Below are positions 45,590-54,687 of a stretch of 64,000 bases of DNA, piece by piece. A program made the position numbers and the translations under genes. The notes under the pieces were generated by a model. The model ran no database searches, was not told the DNA's origin, and saw only the letters and a program-made list of their open reading frames with translations. The stretch lies in contig NZ_JAANYN010000001.1 in assembly GCF_011290685.1 (NCBI RefSeq), positions 417,325-481,324 on the forward strand, in the 5' to 3' direction. Within the stretch, counting starts at the first letter, position 1, and the number at the start of each line of letters is the position of its first letter. This stretch comes from Cyclobacterium plantarum (GTDB lineage: Bacteria; Bacteroidota; Bacteroidia; Cytophagales; Cyclobacteriaceae).

Positions 45590-45772
45590 ATGGCGCAAAA
45601 GAAACCCTTCGCCCTAAGGATAGATGAGAAATTAATGAAGGCTGTGGAAAAGTGGGCAGCGGATGAATTCAGAAGCACCAACGGACAGCTGGAGTGGCTG
45701 ATTCACGATGCTTTAAAAAAAGCAGGCCGGCTTCCCAAAAAAAACCAGCAAAACCATTCCGAGAATGATTGA
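45590..45772 (+). CDS. Arc-like ribbon-helix-helix protein
   Basis: 60 residues: a beta-strand KPFALRIDEKLM, then two helices (KAVEKWAADEFRSTNGQLEWL, IHDALKKAGRL), the RHH fold used by Arc/MetJ-type DNA-binding proteins and antitoxins. The basic tail ends KKNQQNHSEND. It is the last gene of the SPFH operon. It could repress that operon, though no toxin gene is adjacent, so an antitoxin role is unlikely. Confidence 0.85.
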   Translation: MAQKKPFALRIDEKLMKAVEKWAADEFRSTNGQLEWLIHDALKKAGRLPKKNQQNHSEND

Positions 45773-45914
45773 GGGTCGATTTATTGGTCTTGCTTCAAGC
45801 AAATTGGTTTAATTTGTCTTACAATCCCCGAATTTTTGTGGGATTGTTTTTTGTTTTGAAAAATAGACTAAAATTAACCTTCAAAGGAGATTTAAATCGA
45901 TTAATATTATACTT

Positions 45915-46454
45915 ATGACTGAAGAAACAGAACAAAAAATCAATGGCCTTTTGGAGAAAATGCTGGACAAGGATCAGGAAGAGCCTTTGAAATATGGGGA
46001 GCACCTGGCGAGGATGGGAAATCCAGAGGTGCGTCAAAAGTTGATACAAGTAATGAATGAAGGAGATATGGATGAGGCTTTTTTGGCAGCAAAAACTTTG
46101 TCCATGATACCGGAGGAGAGGGACAAATCATTAGATGCTTTATTGGTTGTCATTCATAAGCCCACTAACCATGCCCATAATGGCGGGTTGGTTTCTTTAT
46201 TGGAAGAATTTGATTTAAGCCAAAAGTTTGTGGATCTGTTTCGCATATACCTTTTTGGCAATTTCAAAGCGGCTGCATTGGCCAAAGTTCACCTCGATTA
46301 TACCGAATTCGATATCAGTCCCCGAACTTTGAAAAAGGCGGAAAAGCATTGGAGGCATTTTTTGAACAATGCTTCTCATGACGAGGCCTTTGAGTTGAAA
46401 AAGGAGGAAGCTGAAACGATATTAAAGGAGTTAGAAGATTTGTTATCGGATTAA
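45915..46454 (+). CDS. Conserved hypothetical protein, helical (HEAT-like)
   Basis: 179 residues, predicted soluble and almost wholly helical, acidic and without signal peptide: KINGLLEKMLDKDQEEPLKYGEHLARMGNPEVRQKLIQVM, ALLVVIHKPTNHAHNGGLVSLLEEFDL, then a Lys/Glu-rich tail. Helix pairs recall HEAT repeats. Not recognised further. It lies 142 bp after the RHH gene, on the same strand. Confidence 0.65.
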   Translation: MTEETEQKINGLLEKMLDKDQEEPLKYGEHLARMGNPEVRQKLIQVMNEGDMDEAFLAAKTLSMIPEERDKSLDALLVVIHKPTNHAHNGGLVSLLEEFDLSQKFVDLFRIYLFGNFKAAALAKVHLDYTEFDISPRTLKKAEKHWRHFLNNASHDEAFELKKEEAETILKELEDLLSD

Positions 46455-46530
46455 ACTGGAATTGTTATGATTTTCTAAAATCTCATAAACATTTCATTTT
46501 TTACTGATAATCAGCTTCTTGTTAAAAGAT

Positions 46531-46557
46531 TCAGGCGAAACCTGATAGGCTTTTTTT
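46531..46557 (+). terminator. Weak terminator-like hairpin
   Basis: TCAGG-CGAAA-CCTGA followed, after ATAGGC, by a T7 run. Confidence 0.4.
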
Positions 46558-46630
46558 ATTTGGATTACGAATTGACAGGTATTTTCTGCCGATTTTAGGT
46601 ACATTTAATTACCAACAATTTTGAAAAGTG

Positions 46631-48691
46631 ATGCTTAAAAATTCAATAACCAAAAATTGCCTCCTGATTCTTTTTACCTCTCTTTTTTCTGTTTGTGAAG
46701 TATCCGCTCAGAAAGATTGGCAATCCATCCAGACTGTTGAAGATCTGTATCTGGCTTACCCGGAAACGGTTAAGGGTATCTTTGAGCACCTGGAATTGAG
46801 TCATTCCGATTTGGCTGCTGTGAAGGAAGCCAAGGAGCGGGGAAACTGGGTACTGGCAGCGGAAAACTTACTTGAGTACTACAGGGAAGGGGACAATGCC
46901 CGTTCGCTCCGAAAAACACTTCCCCTTTTATCCACTGACAAGACCATAGCCGAAGCAGATACCATTTTGCAAGACGTCTTCACCATTCAGAATGTGAAAG
47001 GCAAAGTGCCTTTGCTTCCGGATGGACATCGGGATTGGTACTATAAGGGGCCAAACAATGACAGGGAGTGGGCTTGGCTTTCAAACCGGCACAGTCAATT
47101 GATGCAGGTGATGAATGCCTATTTTGAAACCGGAAATCCAAAATATGCCAGCTATATGGATTTATTTTTAAAGGATTTTATCATCAAGAGCATGCCATAT
47201 CCCGGTGAAAAAGGGTCTGAATCCATCTGGCGGGGTTTGGAGGTAGCTGCCAGGGCCAAAGCCTGGTCCAGGGTTTTTTATGGCATGATGGAAAGTGAAT
47301 ATCTTTCTCCCGCCACCCGCTTGTTAATCCTCAGCAGTCTGCCTGATCATGCCCATTACAGCCGGAATTTTCATGGGGGCAATAACTGGCTGACCATGGA
47401 AATCTCTGCATTGGCGACCATTGCCGCTTATTTTCCTGAGTTCAAAGCTTCAGAAGACTGGTTGGATTATGCCATAGCCGTAATGACAGCAAGTATGCGG
47501 GACCAGGTTTATCCTGATGGAGTGCAGACCGAGCTTGCTTCCCACTACCACAATGTGTCCATGCATAATTTTGAGCTTTTTCAATCTTTGTGTGAGGCCG
47601 CGGGCCGTGAACTTCCCGGCTATTTTACCCAAACCATAAAGGGTATGTATGGGTACATTGCGAAGGCAGTGAGACCGGACGGTCACCGTATACTTAACAA
47701 TGACGGGGATAGGGGAAGTGACAGGGAACTTATTTTAGAGGGAGCCGAAAAATTTGATGAACCGGTCTGGGCATTTATTGCCAGTAATGGAGAAGCAGGT
47801 ATTGCTCCAAATGAGGGGCCTTCCTACTTTTTTCCCTGGGCCGGTCAGTTGATTTCCAGAAGTGGATTTGAGGCATCGGCCCATTGGTCTTTCTTTGATA
47901 TGGGGCCCTGGGGTAGTGGTCATCAGCACAACGATAAATTGCACCTTTCAGTGACAGCTTTTGGAAAGGACTATTTGGTTGATGCAGGTAGGTTTGCCTA
48001 TACTGGTGCGGTGGCAGATAAATTCAGGCCCTACGCCAAAAGCAGCAAGGGGCATAATGTACTGCTCATAGATGGAAAAGGACAGTTGCCAGGCCCTACC
48101 CATGCCACAGAAGCATTGGATCAGAGATATGTGAAAATAGCAACAGATTTTGACTATGCTTCTCAAAGTTTTGACCAATTTGAGGACTTGGAAGGAAAAG
48201 CAACCCATGTGCGCAGCCTTTTTTATGTGCGCGAAGCTTTTTGGGTGGTGGTGGACAGGGTGGTCACGGATAGACCAAGAAAAATAACGGCTTTGTGGCA
48301 CTGGCATCCGGATATCCGGCTAAGCCAGGACAAGCTTCAGGTTACAGGCAAACACCAGGACGGGAATTTGGCCATCATGCCTGTGGGTGACAATCTGAAC
48401 CATGTAGTGCAGGTGATTAAGGGTCAGGAAACTCCAGAAATACAGGGATGGTACAGCCCGGAGTATAATTTATATGAACCCAATACCGTTAGCACTTACC
48501 AGACGAATATTGAGAAATCTACCAATTTGGTCTGGCTGTTGGTTCCCTCCAGAGAAGAGGGTGTGATTACTGATGCCAGGATTTTGTCTGAGAATAATGA
48601 AATGGTGGAATTGGAAATCAAACAGGATGGGGAGAATTGGCACCTGATCATTCCTTTTCTTGATAGCGAATTAGCCGACTTAAAAAAATAG
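46631..48691 (+). CDS. Heparinase II/III-family polysaccharide lyase
   Basis: 686 residues from ATG 46631; GTG 46628 is the alternative. Signal peptide about 1-25 (LLILFTSLFSVCEVSAQ). The alpha/alpha-toroid domain (about 40-390) has the WRGLEVAARAKAWSRVFYGM, GGNNWLTMEISAL and YPDGVQTELASHYHNVSMHNF blocks. The heparinase II/III beta domain (about 395-680) has MGPWGSGHQHNDKLHLSV, GHNVLLIDGKGQ and TALWHWHPD. Conserved Tyr/His in these blocks fit beta-elimination catalysis. Probably cleaves a uronate-containing polysaccharide (alginate- or glycosaminoglycan-like); PL family not fixed by eye. Confidence 0.85.
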   Translation: MLKNSITKNCLLILFTSLFSVCEVSAQKDWQSIQTVEDLYLAYPETVKGIFEHLELSHSDLAAVKEAKERGNWVLAAENLLEYYREGDNARSLRKTLPLLSTDKTIAEADTILQDVFTIQNVKGKVPLLPDGHRDWYYKGPNNDREWAWLSNRHSQLMQVMNAYFETGNPKYASYMDLFLKDFIIKSMPYPGEKGSESIWRGLEVAARAKAWSRVFYGMMESEYLSPATRLLILSSLPDHAHYSRNFHGGNNWLTMEISALATIAAYFPEFKASEDWLDYAIAVMTASMRDQVYPDGVQTELASHYHNVSMHNFELFQSLCEAAGRELPGYFTQTIKGMYGYIAKAVRPDGHRILNNDGDRGSDRELILEGAEKFDEPVWAFIASNGEAGIAPNEGPSYFFPWAGQLISRSGFEASAHWSFFDMGPWGSGHQHNDKLHLSVTAFGKDYLVDAGRFAYTGAVADKFRPYAKSSKGHNVLLIDGKGQLPGPTHATEALDQRYVKIATDFDYASQSFDQFEDLEGKATHVRSLFYVREAFWVVVDRVVTDRPRKITALWHWHPDIRLSQDKLQVTGKHQDGNLAIMPVGDNLNHVVQVIKGQETPEIQGWYSPEYNLYEPNTVSTYQTNIEKSTNLVWLLVPSREEGVITDARILSENNEMVELEIKQDGENWHLIIPFLDSELADLKK

Positions 48692-48701
48692 TGGTGAAAA
48701 A

Positions 48702-48731
48702 AGGACCTCCAATACGGATATTGGAGGTCCT
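48702..48731 (-). terminator. Intrinsic terminator between convergent genes
   Basis: AGGACCTCCAATA and TATTGGAGGTCCT form a perfect 13-bp stem with a CGGA loop. On the minus strand it is followed by a T6 run, so it mainly serves the SulP gene. Confidence 0.9.
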
Positions 48732-48735
48732 AATG

Positions 48736-50304
48736 TTAGTTCAATACAGTTGTGTTTTCTTTATCGATATTAATTACCTCAACGGTGATGTTTTTTTCTT
48801 TGGCGTTGATCTGAAAATCCTTGATGACTTCAATCACATCATAATCGATGATTTTTGAATTGCTTCCATCTATAATGACCTTCTTGTTTTCGCCTACTTC
48901 CTTGAGGGTTTTGATCAGCGATCCCTTGTTTAGGAAGCTCACCTCTTCGGCAAGAATAATATGGATGATGGATTCGTCGTCTTCTCTGGAATCTTTGAAG
49001 ACGTGAGAATTTTTATAATTCCGTTTCAAAATATACACTATTCCGACAATCATGCCCATGCCGATACCTTTTAGCAAATCAAAGAAGACGATACCTAAAA
49101 TGGTAATCAGAAAAGGCAGGAACTGGTCCCAACCCAATTTATACATGGATTTAAAAAGGGATATTTTAGCAAGCTTATAACCTATAACCAGGAGAATCGC
49201 GGCCAAACTGGCAAGTGGAATCAAATTCAATAAATTGGGAATTAACAAGACACTGGTAAGCAGCAATAAGCCGTGGAATACTGCTGACATTTTGGTTTTT
49301 GCTCCGGAATTGATGTTTGCGGAACTTCTTACGATTACAGCTGTAATCGGCATTCCGCCAACCAGTCCGTTTACGAAATTTCCTGCTCCCTGAGCCAATA
49401 GTTCACGATTGGGCGGAGAAACCCGCTTTTGTGGATCAATTTTATCTGAAGCTTCCAGACATAAAAGTGTTTCCAGACTGGCAATGATAGCAATTGTGAT
49501 GGCAATAACCCAAACTTCGGGATTAAACACCCCGGAAAAATCAGGAAAGAACAAATGATCTCCAAGGCTTGAAATTCCGGATATTTGAGGAAGGGTTACC
49601 TTATCCTGGGCATCAACATACAGACCGGTACCGGGTATGACGAATTTAAATATTTTATTTATCCCAATGCTCAATAAAACTGCCAGTAAGGGACCTGGAA
49701 TAAATTGAAGGAAACGGTGATTTTTAATAACGGGTTTTTCCCAGAAAATCAGAATAAACAAGGATACAGCCGCTATGATAACGGCACCGAAATTAATGGT
49801 TTCACTTAAAGATTGTAAGGCGAGCACGGCTTCCAGATCATTTACCAGGGGAATAAAATCTTCTACCAGTTCGCTTGAGTTAGTTCCAAAAACAAATGGT
49901 ATTTGTTTGATAATCAGTATGATACCAATACCCGCCAGCATTCCTTTGATGACCGAAGTCGGGAAATAATAGCCTATTACTCCGGCTTTTATAATTCCCA
50001 GCACAAACTGAATGACGCCTGCCAGTACCAATGCCGTTAAAAAAAGTTCATACGCCTGCAGGTCCTCAATCGCATTCAATACGATAACAGTAAGACCTGC
50101 TGCCGGACCCGATACAGCGGTATGTGAACCCGATAGGAATCCAACAACAATACCACCTATAATTCCGGCAATTACTCCTGAAAACAGCGGTGCTCCGGAG
50201 GAAAGGGCAATGCCCAGACAAAGTGGCAATGCCACCAAAAAAACGACCAGTCCGGCAGGTAAATCCGATCCTAAATGTGAAAAATATCCTTTTTTACTCG
50301 ACAT
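48736..50304 (-). CDS. SulP-family anion transporter with STAS domain
   Basis: 522 residues. About 12-14 membrane segments start with LPAGLVVFLVALPLCLGIAL and GSHTAVSGPAAGLTVIV, the SulP signature region. A C-terminal STAS domain (about 430-522) has SFLNKGSLIKTLKE and KKVIIDGSNSKIIDYDVIEVI. SulP proteins carry sulfate, bicarbonate or other anions; without a linked carbonic anhydrase or sulfur gene the substrate stays open. The STAS domain is shorter than in eukaryotic SLC26. Confidence 0.92.
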   Translation of the reverse strand: MSSKKGYFSHLGSDLPAGLVVFLVALPLCLGIALSSGAPLFSGVIAGIIGGIVVGFLSGSHTAVSGPAAGLTVIVLNAIEDLQAYELFLTALVLAGVIQFVLGIIKAGVIGYYFPTSVIKGMLAGIGIILIIKQIPFVFGTNSSELVEDFIPLVNDLEAVLALQSLSETINFGAVIIAAVSLFILIFWEKPVIKNHRFLQFIPGPLLAVLLSIGINKIFKFVIPGTGLYVDAQDKVTLPQISGISSLGDHLFFPDFSGVFNPEVWVIAITIAIIASLETLLCLEASDKIDPQKRVSPPNRELLAQGAGNFVNGLVGGMPITAVIVRSSANINSGAKTKMSAVFHGLLLLTSVLLIPNLLNLIPLASLAAILLVIGYKLAKISLFKSMYKLGWDQFLPFLITILGIVFFDLLKGIGMGMIVGIVYILKRNYKNSHVFKDSREDDESIIHIILAEEVSFLNKGSLIKTLKEVGENKKVIIDGSNSKIIDYDVIEVIKDFQINAKEKNITVEVINIDKENTTVLN

Positions 50305-50461
50305 AGCATGATAAATTAATGGTAAAATGGGTTTGTAAGGTAATTATCCTATCAAGAACCAATTAGACCTGAACTTGAATACTGATTAATTTATGGAAAA
50401 TTACTGATATTATTTTTCATAATGTTTCACATAAGCAAATTTTATGCAAAAGGGTTCACCG

Positions 50462-50487
50462 ATTCCTCGATTTAATTCCTCGATTTA
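50462..50487. repeat. 13-bp perfect tandem duplication
   Basis: ATTCCTCGATTTA occurs twice back to back (50462-50474, 50475-50487), upstream of the SulP gene. Confidence 0.8.
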
Positions 50488-50489
50488 AG

Positions 50490-50514
50490 AAATAATTTCA
50501 GGAATAAATTATTT
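50490..50514. repeat. 9-bp inverted repeat
   Basis: AAATAATTT and AAATTATTT separated by 7 nt, directly after the tandem duplication. It may be an operator or a transcript hairpin. Confidence 0.6.
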
Positions 50515-50643
50515 CAATGTATTTCTCAGTAAAATTTGGTTTTGCCAAGACAATGTGTTCTGACAGACAACAAACATTAAAATTCAAATTTTAACTAACA
50601 AAAGTCAAGTTTGGTCGATGAAATTGGACTATAAATCCTGTTT

Positions 50644-51987
50644 TTATTTTCCTGTGTAGTTAAAGGGGCTAATTTCTGACAGTTCTTTTTTTACTTCATC
50701 AGTCACGTCCAGAGTGGAAATAAAATCTTTCAATGAATCCTGGCTAATTTTATGATGGGTGCGGGTCAGGGTTTTTAAGGCTTCATAAGGTTTAGGATAA
50801 CCTTCTCTTCTCAAAATCGTCTGAATGGCCTCTGCTACCACTGCCCAATTATCTTCCAGATCATGGTTGATCGCGTCCGTGTTGAGTTCAAGCTTCTCTA
50901 TACCTTTACCCAAGGAAAGCAAGGAAATTAACATATGGGCCAGTGGTACACCCAAAATCCGAAGTACGGTGCTATCTGTAAGGTCACGTTGAAGTCTGCT
51001 GATGGGAAGTTTAGCGGAAAGGTGTTCGAATAGGGCATTGGCAATGCCAAAATTCCCTTCTGCATTTTCAAAGTCTATTGGATTTACTTTATGCGGCATC
51101 GCAGATGAACCGACTTCTCCGGCTTTGATACTTTGCTTGAAATAATTCATCGAAATGTATTGCCAAACGTCCCTGCTGAAATCCAAAAAAATCGTATTGA
51201 TTCTTTTAAGGGAATCCATGTGTGCGGCCAAATGGTCATAATGCTCAATTTGGGTAGTAGGGAAACTCCTGTTAAGACCAAGTTTCTGAGATACAAAATC
51301 ATCTGCAAATTTTTTCCAGTCGATTTGCGGATAAGCTACATAATGGGCATTCATGTTGCCGGTGGCCCCTCCGAATTTGGCAGCATAGGGTATGGAATGG
51401 AGTAGATCCAATTGCCCGTTTAGGCGGCTTACAAAGACCTGAAGTTCTTTGCCCAGGCGTGTTGGTGATGCCGGTTGGCCATGGGTTTTGGCCAGCATGG
51501 GTACGGAATCCCATTGCATGGATCTGTTGGCTATTTTTTCTTTAATTTCCAGAATTGCGGGTAAGATAATTTCCTGGATGCCATTCTTATACATTAGGGG
51601 AATGGCAGTATTGTTGATGTCTTGTGAAGTGAGACCAAAATGGATAAATTCGGAAACTTTTTCCAGTCCAAGGGAGGAGAAACGTTCCTTTAAAAAATAC
51701 TCCACTGCCTTGACATCGTGGTTGGTGGTTTTTTCTATGTCTTTGATTGCCTGGGCATCTTTTTCTTCAAATCGCAATTCAATTTCCCGGATGGATTTAA
51801 AATGGGATTGGGTCACACTTTTCAATTGAGGCAGTGGTAGTTCGCAAAGGGCAACAAAATATTCGATTTCCACTTTTACCCTGTACCTGATCAATGCAAA
51901 TTCAGAGAAGTATGCCATCAGAGGGCTTGTTTTTGAAGCGTAACGGCCGTCAATTGATGAAATTGCAGTAAGTGGGGTTAGTACCAT
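50644..51987 (-). CDS. purB: Adenylosuccinate lyase
   Basis: 447 residues. PurB removes fumarate from SAICAR and from adenylosuccinate in purine synthesis and is cytoplasmic, tetrameric. Signature SSAMPHKVNPIDFENAEGN near 280 (fumarase/aspartase superfamily), TSQDINNTA near 125, KTHGQPASPTRLGKEL near 170 and AHMDSLKRINTIF near 240. N-terminus LTAISSIDGRYASKTSPL is typical of the long PurB subtype of E. coli type. Not clustered with other purine genes. Confidence 0.97.
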   Translation of the reverse strand: MVLTPLTAISSIDGRYASKTSPLMAYFSEFALIRYRVKVEIEYFVALCELPLPQLKSVTQSHFKSIREIELRFEEKDAQAIKDIEKTTNHDVKAVEYFLKERFSSLGLEKVSEFIHFGLTSQDINNTAIPLMYKNGIQEIILPAILEIKEKIANRSMQWDSVPMLAKTHGQPASPTRLGKELQVFVSRLNGQLDLLHSIPYAAKFGGATGNMNAHYVAYPQIDWKKFADDFVSQKLGLNRSFPTTQIEHYDHLAAHMDSLKRINTIFLDFSRDVWQYISMNYFKQSIKAGEVGSSAMPHKVNPIDFENAEGNFGIANALFEHLSAKLPISRLQRDLTDSTVLRILGVPLAHMLISLLSLGKGIEKLELNTDAINHDLEDNWAVVAEAIQTILRREGYPKPYEALKTLTRTHHKISQDSLKDFISTLDVTDEVKKELSEISPFNYTGK

Positions 51988-52072
51988 ATTCTAAAGGATC
52001 CATTTTTTAAAGCACAAAATTAATTTTTATTATTGAAATGCCGATGGTACTCCCGGAATTATTAAAATAAAA

Positions 52073-52096
52073 AAGGCCCCCGCAAACGAGAGCCTT
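52073..52096 (-). terminator. Intrinsic terminator of the DUF4397 gene
   Basis: On the minus strand AAGGCTCTCG pairs with CGGGGGCCTT through TTTG, with two G-T wobbles, followed by a T-rich tract. Confidence 0.75.
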
Positions 52097-52121
52097 AATA
52101 GTTAAACAAATTATCAGTTAC

Positions 52122-52856
52122 TTAATAGTTGGGGTAGTTTCTAATTAGTTGTAAGCGCAAGGCATCTGCAGAATTGCTGTCGGCTTGCACCTTTCCTCTG
52201 ATGATAAGGGTGTAAATTCTCCCTTCCCGAAGATGGATATCGTTGATTCTGGACAGTTCCTCGCCGTTGTCATTGGATCTTATAAAAAGGTCCGTTTCCC
52301 CCATGTCCACAGCAACAAAATCCGTGATATCCATAAAGGATTGATCACCGATCAGTGGGTCATCCTCATCCCTTTGGTAGACACTTACTTCGGGGCTGTC
52401 TGATGAAAGGTGCACCAAACGGATCAATGCTTTACCGGTATCTGGTGTTTTCAGACTGTCTTCGGTAAAAATGGTTTTGACTTGTGATCCATCTTCTGTC
52501 ATAAAAAAGGAATATACTTTTTCTATTTCCAGATTGACGGTGGTATCCAGTACGGATTCTTGTGTTTCAGGGTCTTTAAAGGAGAAATCTCTTTCGCCGG
52601 TATAGAAATACCAATAATCAATATACTGACCAAAATCAAATGACTTTCGGTCATAAACCCTGTCATCTACCTCAATTTTGATTTCATTGTCTGCTCTGGT
52701 CCCATTGAAAAAAGAGACATAGGCCGTAGGGGTATTGTCAATGTTTTCCTGGTCTGTATCCAGACAGGAAAAAGTAAAAGGCAATAGGATTAGAATCCAT
52801 GCCTTTTTCCAGGTGCTGCTGCTGTTGCTCAAGTAGTTTAACATTTTTGCTTTCAT
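52122..52856 (-). CDS. DUF4397-type lipoprotein
   Basis: 244 residues. Signal peptide with lipobox FSC (about 28-31; ILILLPFTFSCLDTD). Two beta-sandwich repeats follow: AYVSFFNGTRADNEIKIEVDDR and ALIRLVHLSSDSPEVSVYQRD, the NG/SS pattern of DUF4397, ending VDMGETDLFIRSNDNGEE. Likely an outer-membrane or surface lipoprotein of unknown function; common as a singleton in the phylum. ATG 52844 is an alternative start. Confidence 0.8.
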   Translation of the reverse strand: MKAKMLNYLSNSSSTWKKAWILILLPFTFSCLDTDQENIDNTPTAYVSFFNGTRADNEIKIEVDDRVYDRKSFDFGQYIDYWYFYTGERDFSFKDPETQESVLDTTVNLEIEKVYSFFMTEDGSQVKTIFTEDSLKTPDTGKALIRLVHLSSDSPEVSVYQRDEDDPLIGDQSFMDITDFVAVDMGETDLFIRSNDNGEELSRINDIHLREGRIYTLIIRGKVQADSNSADALRLQLIRNYPNY

Positions 52857-53063
52857 TCAATAGTTTGGTTTAATCTTCTGCCACCAATACGTTAACTGAG
52901 ATGGAAGTGCTACAATACCCCGAAAAAATATTTTAAATCAAAAGGAGAACCTAAAAGTCTCACTGATAGTTAGCATAATAAATTAATTTTTTTGCCATTA
53001 GGTAAATGAAGCAGGACTGTTAATTTTGTACGATAAGACAATAAATATATAGCCATAAAAAAG

Positions 53064-54158
53064 ATGTTATTTAATTTATTCAATAGGGAAAAATCCAGCA
53101 AAAAAGAAGACAATTATTTGACCCTGAGAATCAGGGAAACTGTGGTGGAAACAGCAGACACCATGACCGTATATTTCGAGCAGCCTGAGCCTTTTCTGGA
53201 CTACCAGCCTGGGCAATTTCTGACCTTGATTTTAGAAATAAATGGCAAGCAAGAAAGGAGGTCTTACAGCCTTTGTACGTCTCCATTTGTAGATCCATTT
53301 CCAGGGATCACTGTTAAAAGGCTCAATGGTGGTCTGGTATCGAATTATATCAATGATCATTTCTTCCCCGGAAAGCGAGTTGCGGTAATGAAGCCCCTGG
53401 GTAATTTTGTAACAAACTATCATTCAGATAATCGGCAACATTATGGCTTGATTGCAGGAGGAAGCGGTATTACCCCCATTATGGGGATTTTAAAATCAAT
53501 TCTGGTCAATGAGCCACATGCACAAATTCATTTGTTGTATTGTAGCCGCTCCAGGGAAATGATCATTTTTCGAGAGTTGCTGGAAGACCTTCAGGAGAAA
53601 TTCCCGGGCAGGTTGGCGGTCAGCCATCAGCTGAGCCAACCTGAAGCAGGATGGGAAGGAGATAGGGGAAGGTTGGATCAGGAAAAAGTAAAACAGTTTT
53701 ATCTGAAAAATTTCAAGTCTTTTGAAGCCAATCAGAAGTTTTTTGTTTGTGGCCCTGAGGGATTAATGGATATCAGCCAGGACGCACTCCGGCAACTGGG
53801 TATACCCAAAGAGTTGATCCTGAAAGAAAGTTTTCATTTGGAAAAAGAAAAATCGGCTCAGGAGGAAGATTTGACGGATGTGGTCAGCAGACCGGTGAAA
53901 ATCATTCTGGAAGGGGAGGAGTATGCTTTCGATGTAGGGCCTAAAAAAACAATCCTGGAAGCAGGACTGGATGAGGGCCTGGACATGCCATATTCTTGTC
54001 AAAGTGGCTTGTGCACTGCCTGCATGGGAAAACTGATTTCGGGGGAAGTAAATATGGATGAGGATGCCGGTTTAAGTGAGCAGGAAATTAAATCAGGGTA
54101 TATCCTCTGCTGTTCGTCCAAACCAAAGGGTTCTGATGTAGTCATTCAGATTGAATAA
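53064..54158 (+). CDS. Flavin/2Fe-2S oxidoreductase (PaaE/ferredoxin-NADP reductase-like)
   Basis: 364 residues. FAD domain (about 15-115) with YQPGQFLTL and RRSYSLCTSP. NAD(P) domain (about 120-250) with GLIAGGSGITPIMGIL and FFVCGPEGLMD. A C-terminal plant-type ferredoxin domain (about 275-364) has YSCQSGLCTACMGKL and a last Cys in YILCCSSKP, giving the CX4CX2C...C cluster ligands. It moves electrons from NAD(P)H through FAD to 2Fe-2S. The electron acceptor is not linked. Stop overlaps the next start (TAATG). Confidence 0.93.
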   Translation: MLFNLFNREKSSKKEDNYLTLRIRETVVETADTMTVYFEQPEPFLDYQPGQFLTLILEINGKQERRSYSLCTSPFVDPFPGITVKRLNGGLVSNYINDHFFPGKRVAVMKPLGNFVTNYHSDNRQHYGLIAGGSGITPIMGILKSILVNEPHAQIHLLYCSRSREMIIFRELLEDLQEKFPGRLAVSHQLSQPEAGWEGDRGRLDQEKVKQFYLKNFKSFEANQKFFVCGPEGLMDISQDALRQLGIPKELILKESFHLEKEKSAQEEDLTDVVSRPVKIILEGEEYAFDVGPKKTILEAGLDEGLDMPYSCQSGLCTACMGKLISGEVNMDEDAGLSEQEIKSGYILCCSSKPKGSDVVIQIE

Positions 54159-54664
54159 TGGATAGGGAATTACTGATTTTGGAGTTAAAGAAAAAATTCA
54201 GGTTAATGGAGCAAAAAGTTTTGTTGTTGATTGCTGTTCCATTACCGTTTTTCTCCTTTGCCTATTTGTATACCAGTAGTGGGAACATGCAATTTGACAT
54301 GCCTGCACTTCCTCAAATACTCAGTCATGTGATATTTGGACTTGTTGGTTTCCTTCTATTTTTCCAGTATTATGCTTTTCGCAAAAAAATAATGCTGATA
54401 AGGAATGCTCCTGCGACATTAAATGAAAAATTAACGCATTATGGCAAAGCGACATTCGGCAGGTATTGGAGTTTATTTTGGGCAGGACTATTGAGTGCAG
54501 TAGGCTTGTTTATTTTTGATAATCAGCTTTTTACCATTGCCTATGCCTTGAATTTGATTTTTATTTCAATCGGAAAACCCACACCCGACAGGATCATCAA
54601 AGCCTTGAAATTGAAAAAAGAAGAAAAGGACATGGTTTTTGAAATCAACCGAAGAGAAAATTAA
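54158..54664 (+). CDS. Small membrane protein coupled to the oxidoreductase
   Basis: 168 residues with four predicted spans (about 20-40, 52-74, 105-125, 130-150). The basic C-terminus lies after KPTPDRIIKALKLKKEEK. Its ATG shares one base with the oxidoreductase stop, so the two are translationally coupled and may interact. No family recognised, and no haem-binding His pair obvious. Confidence 0.7.
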   Translation: MDRELLILELKKKFRLMEQKVLLLIAVPLPFFSFAYLYTSSGNMQFDMPALPQILSHVIFGLVGFLLFFQYYAFRKKIMLIRNAPATLNEKLTHYGKATFGRYWSLFWAGLLSAVGLFIFDNQLFTIAYALNLIFISIGKPTPDRIIKALKLKKEEKDMVFEINRREN

Positions 54665-54687
54665 AAACCTTGTCCTTTCCTGATGTA

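Larger units (their letters stand above)
50305..50643. other. Intergenic region with tandem and inverted repeats
   Basis: 339 bp between the SulP and purB genes, which are codirectional. The repeats are given separately. Nothing else is recognised. Confidence 0.5.

Noticed and set aside
45590-45772. Antitoxin of a toxin-antitoxin pair
   Set aside because: Ribbon-helix-helix fold fits, but no toxin-sized partner gene is adjacent.
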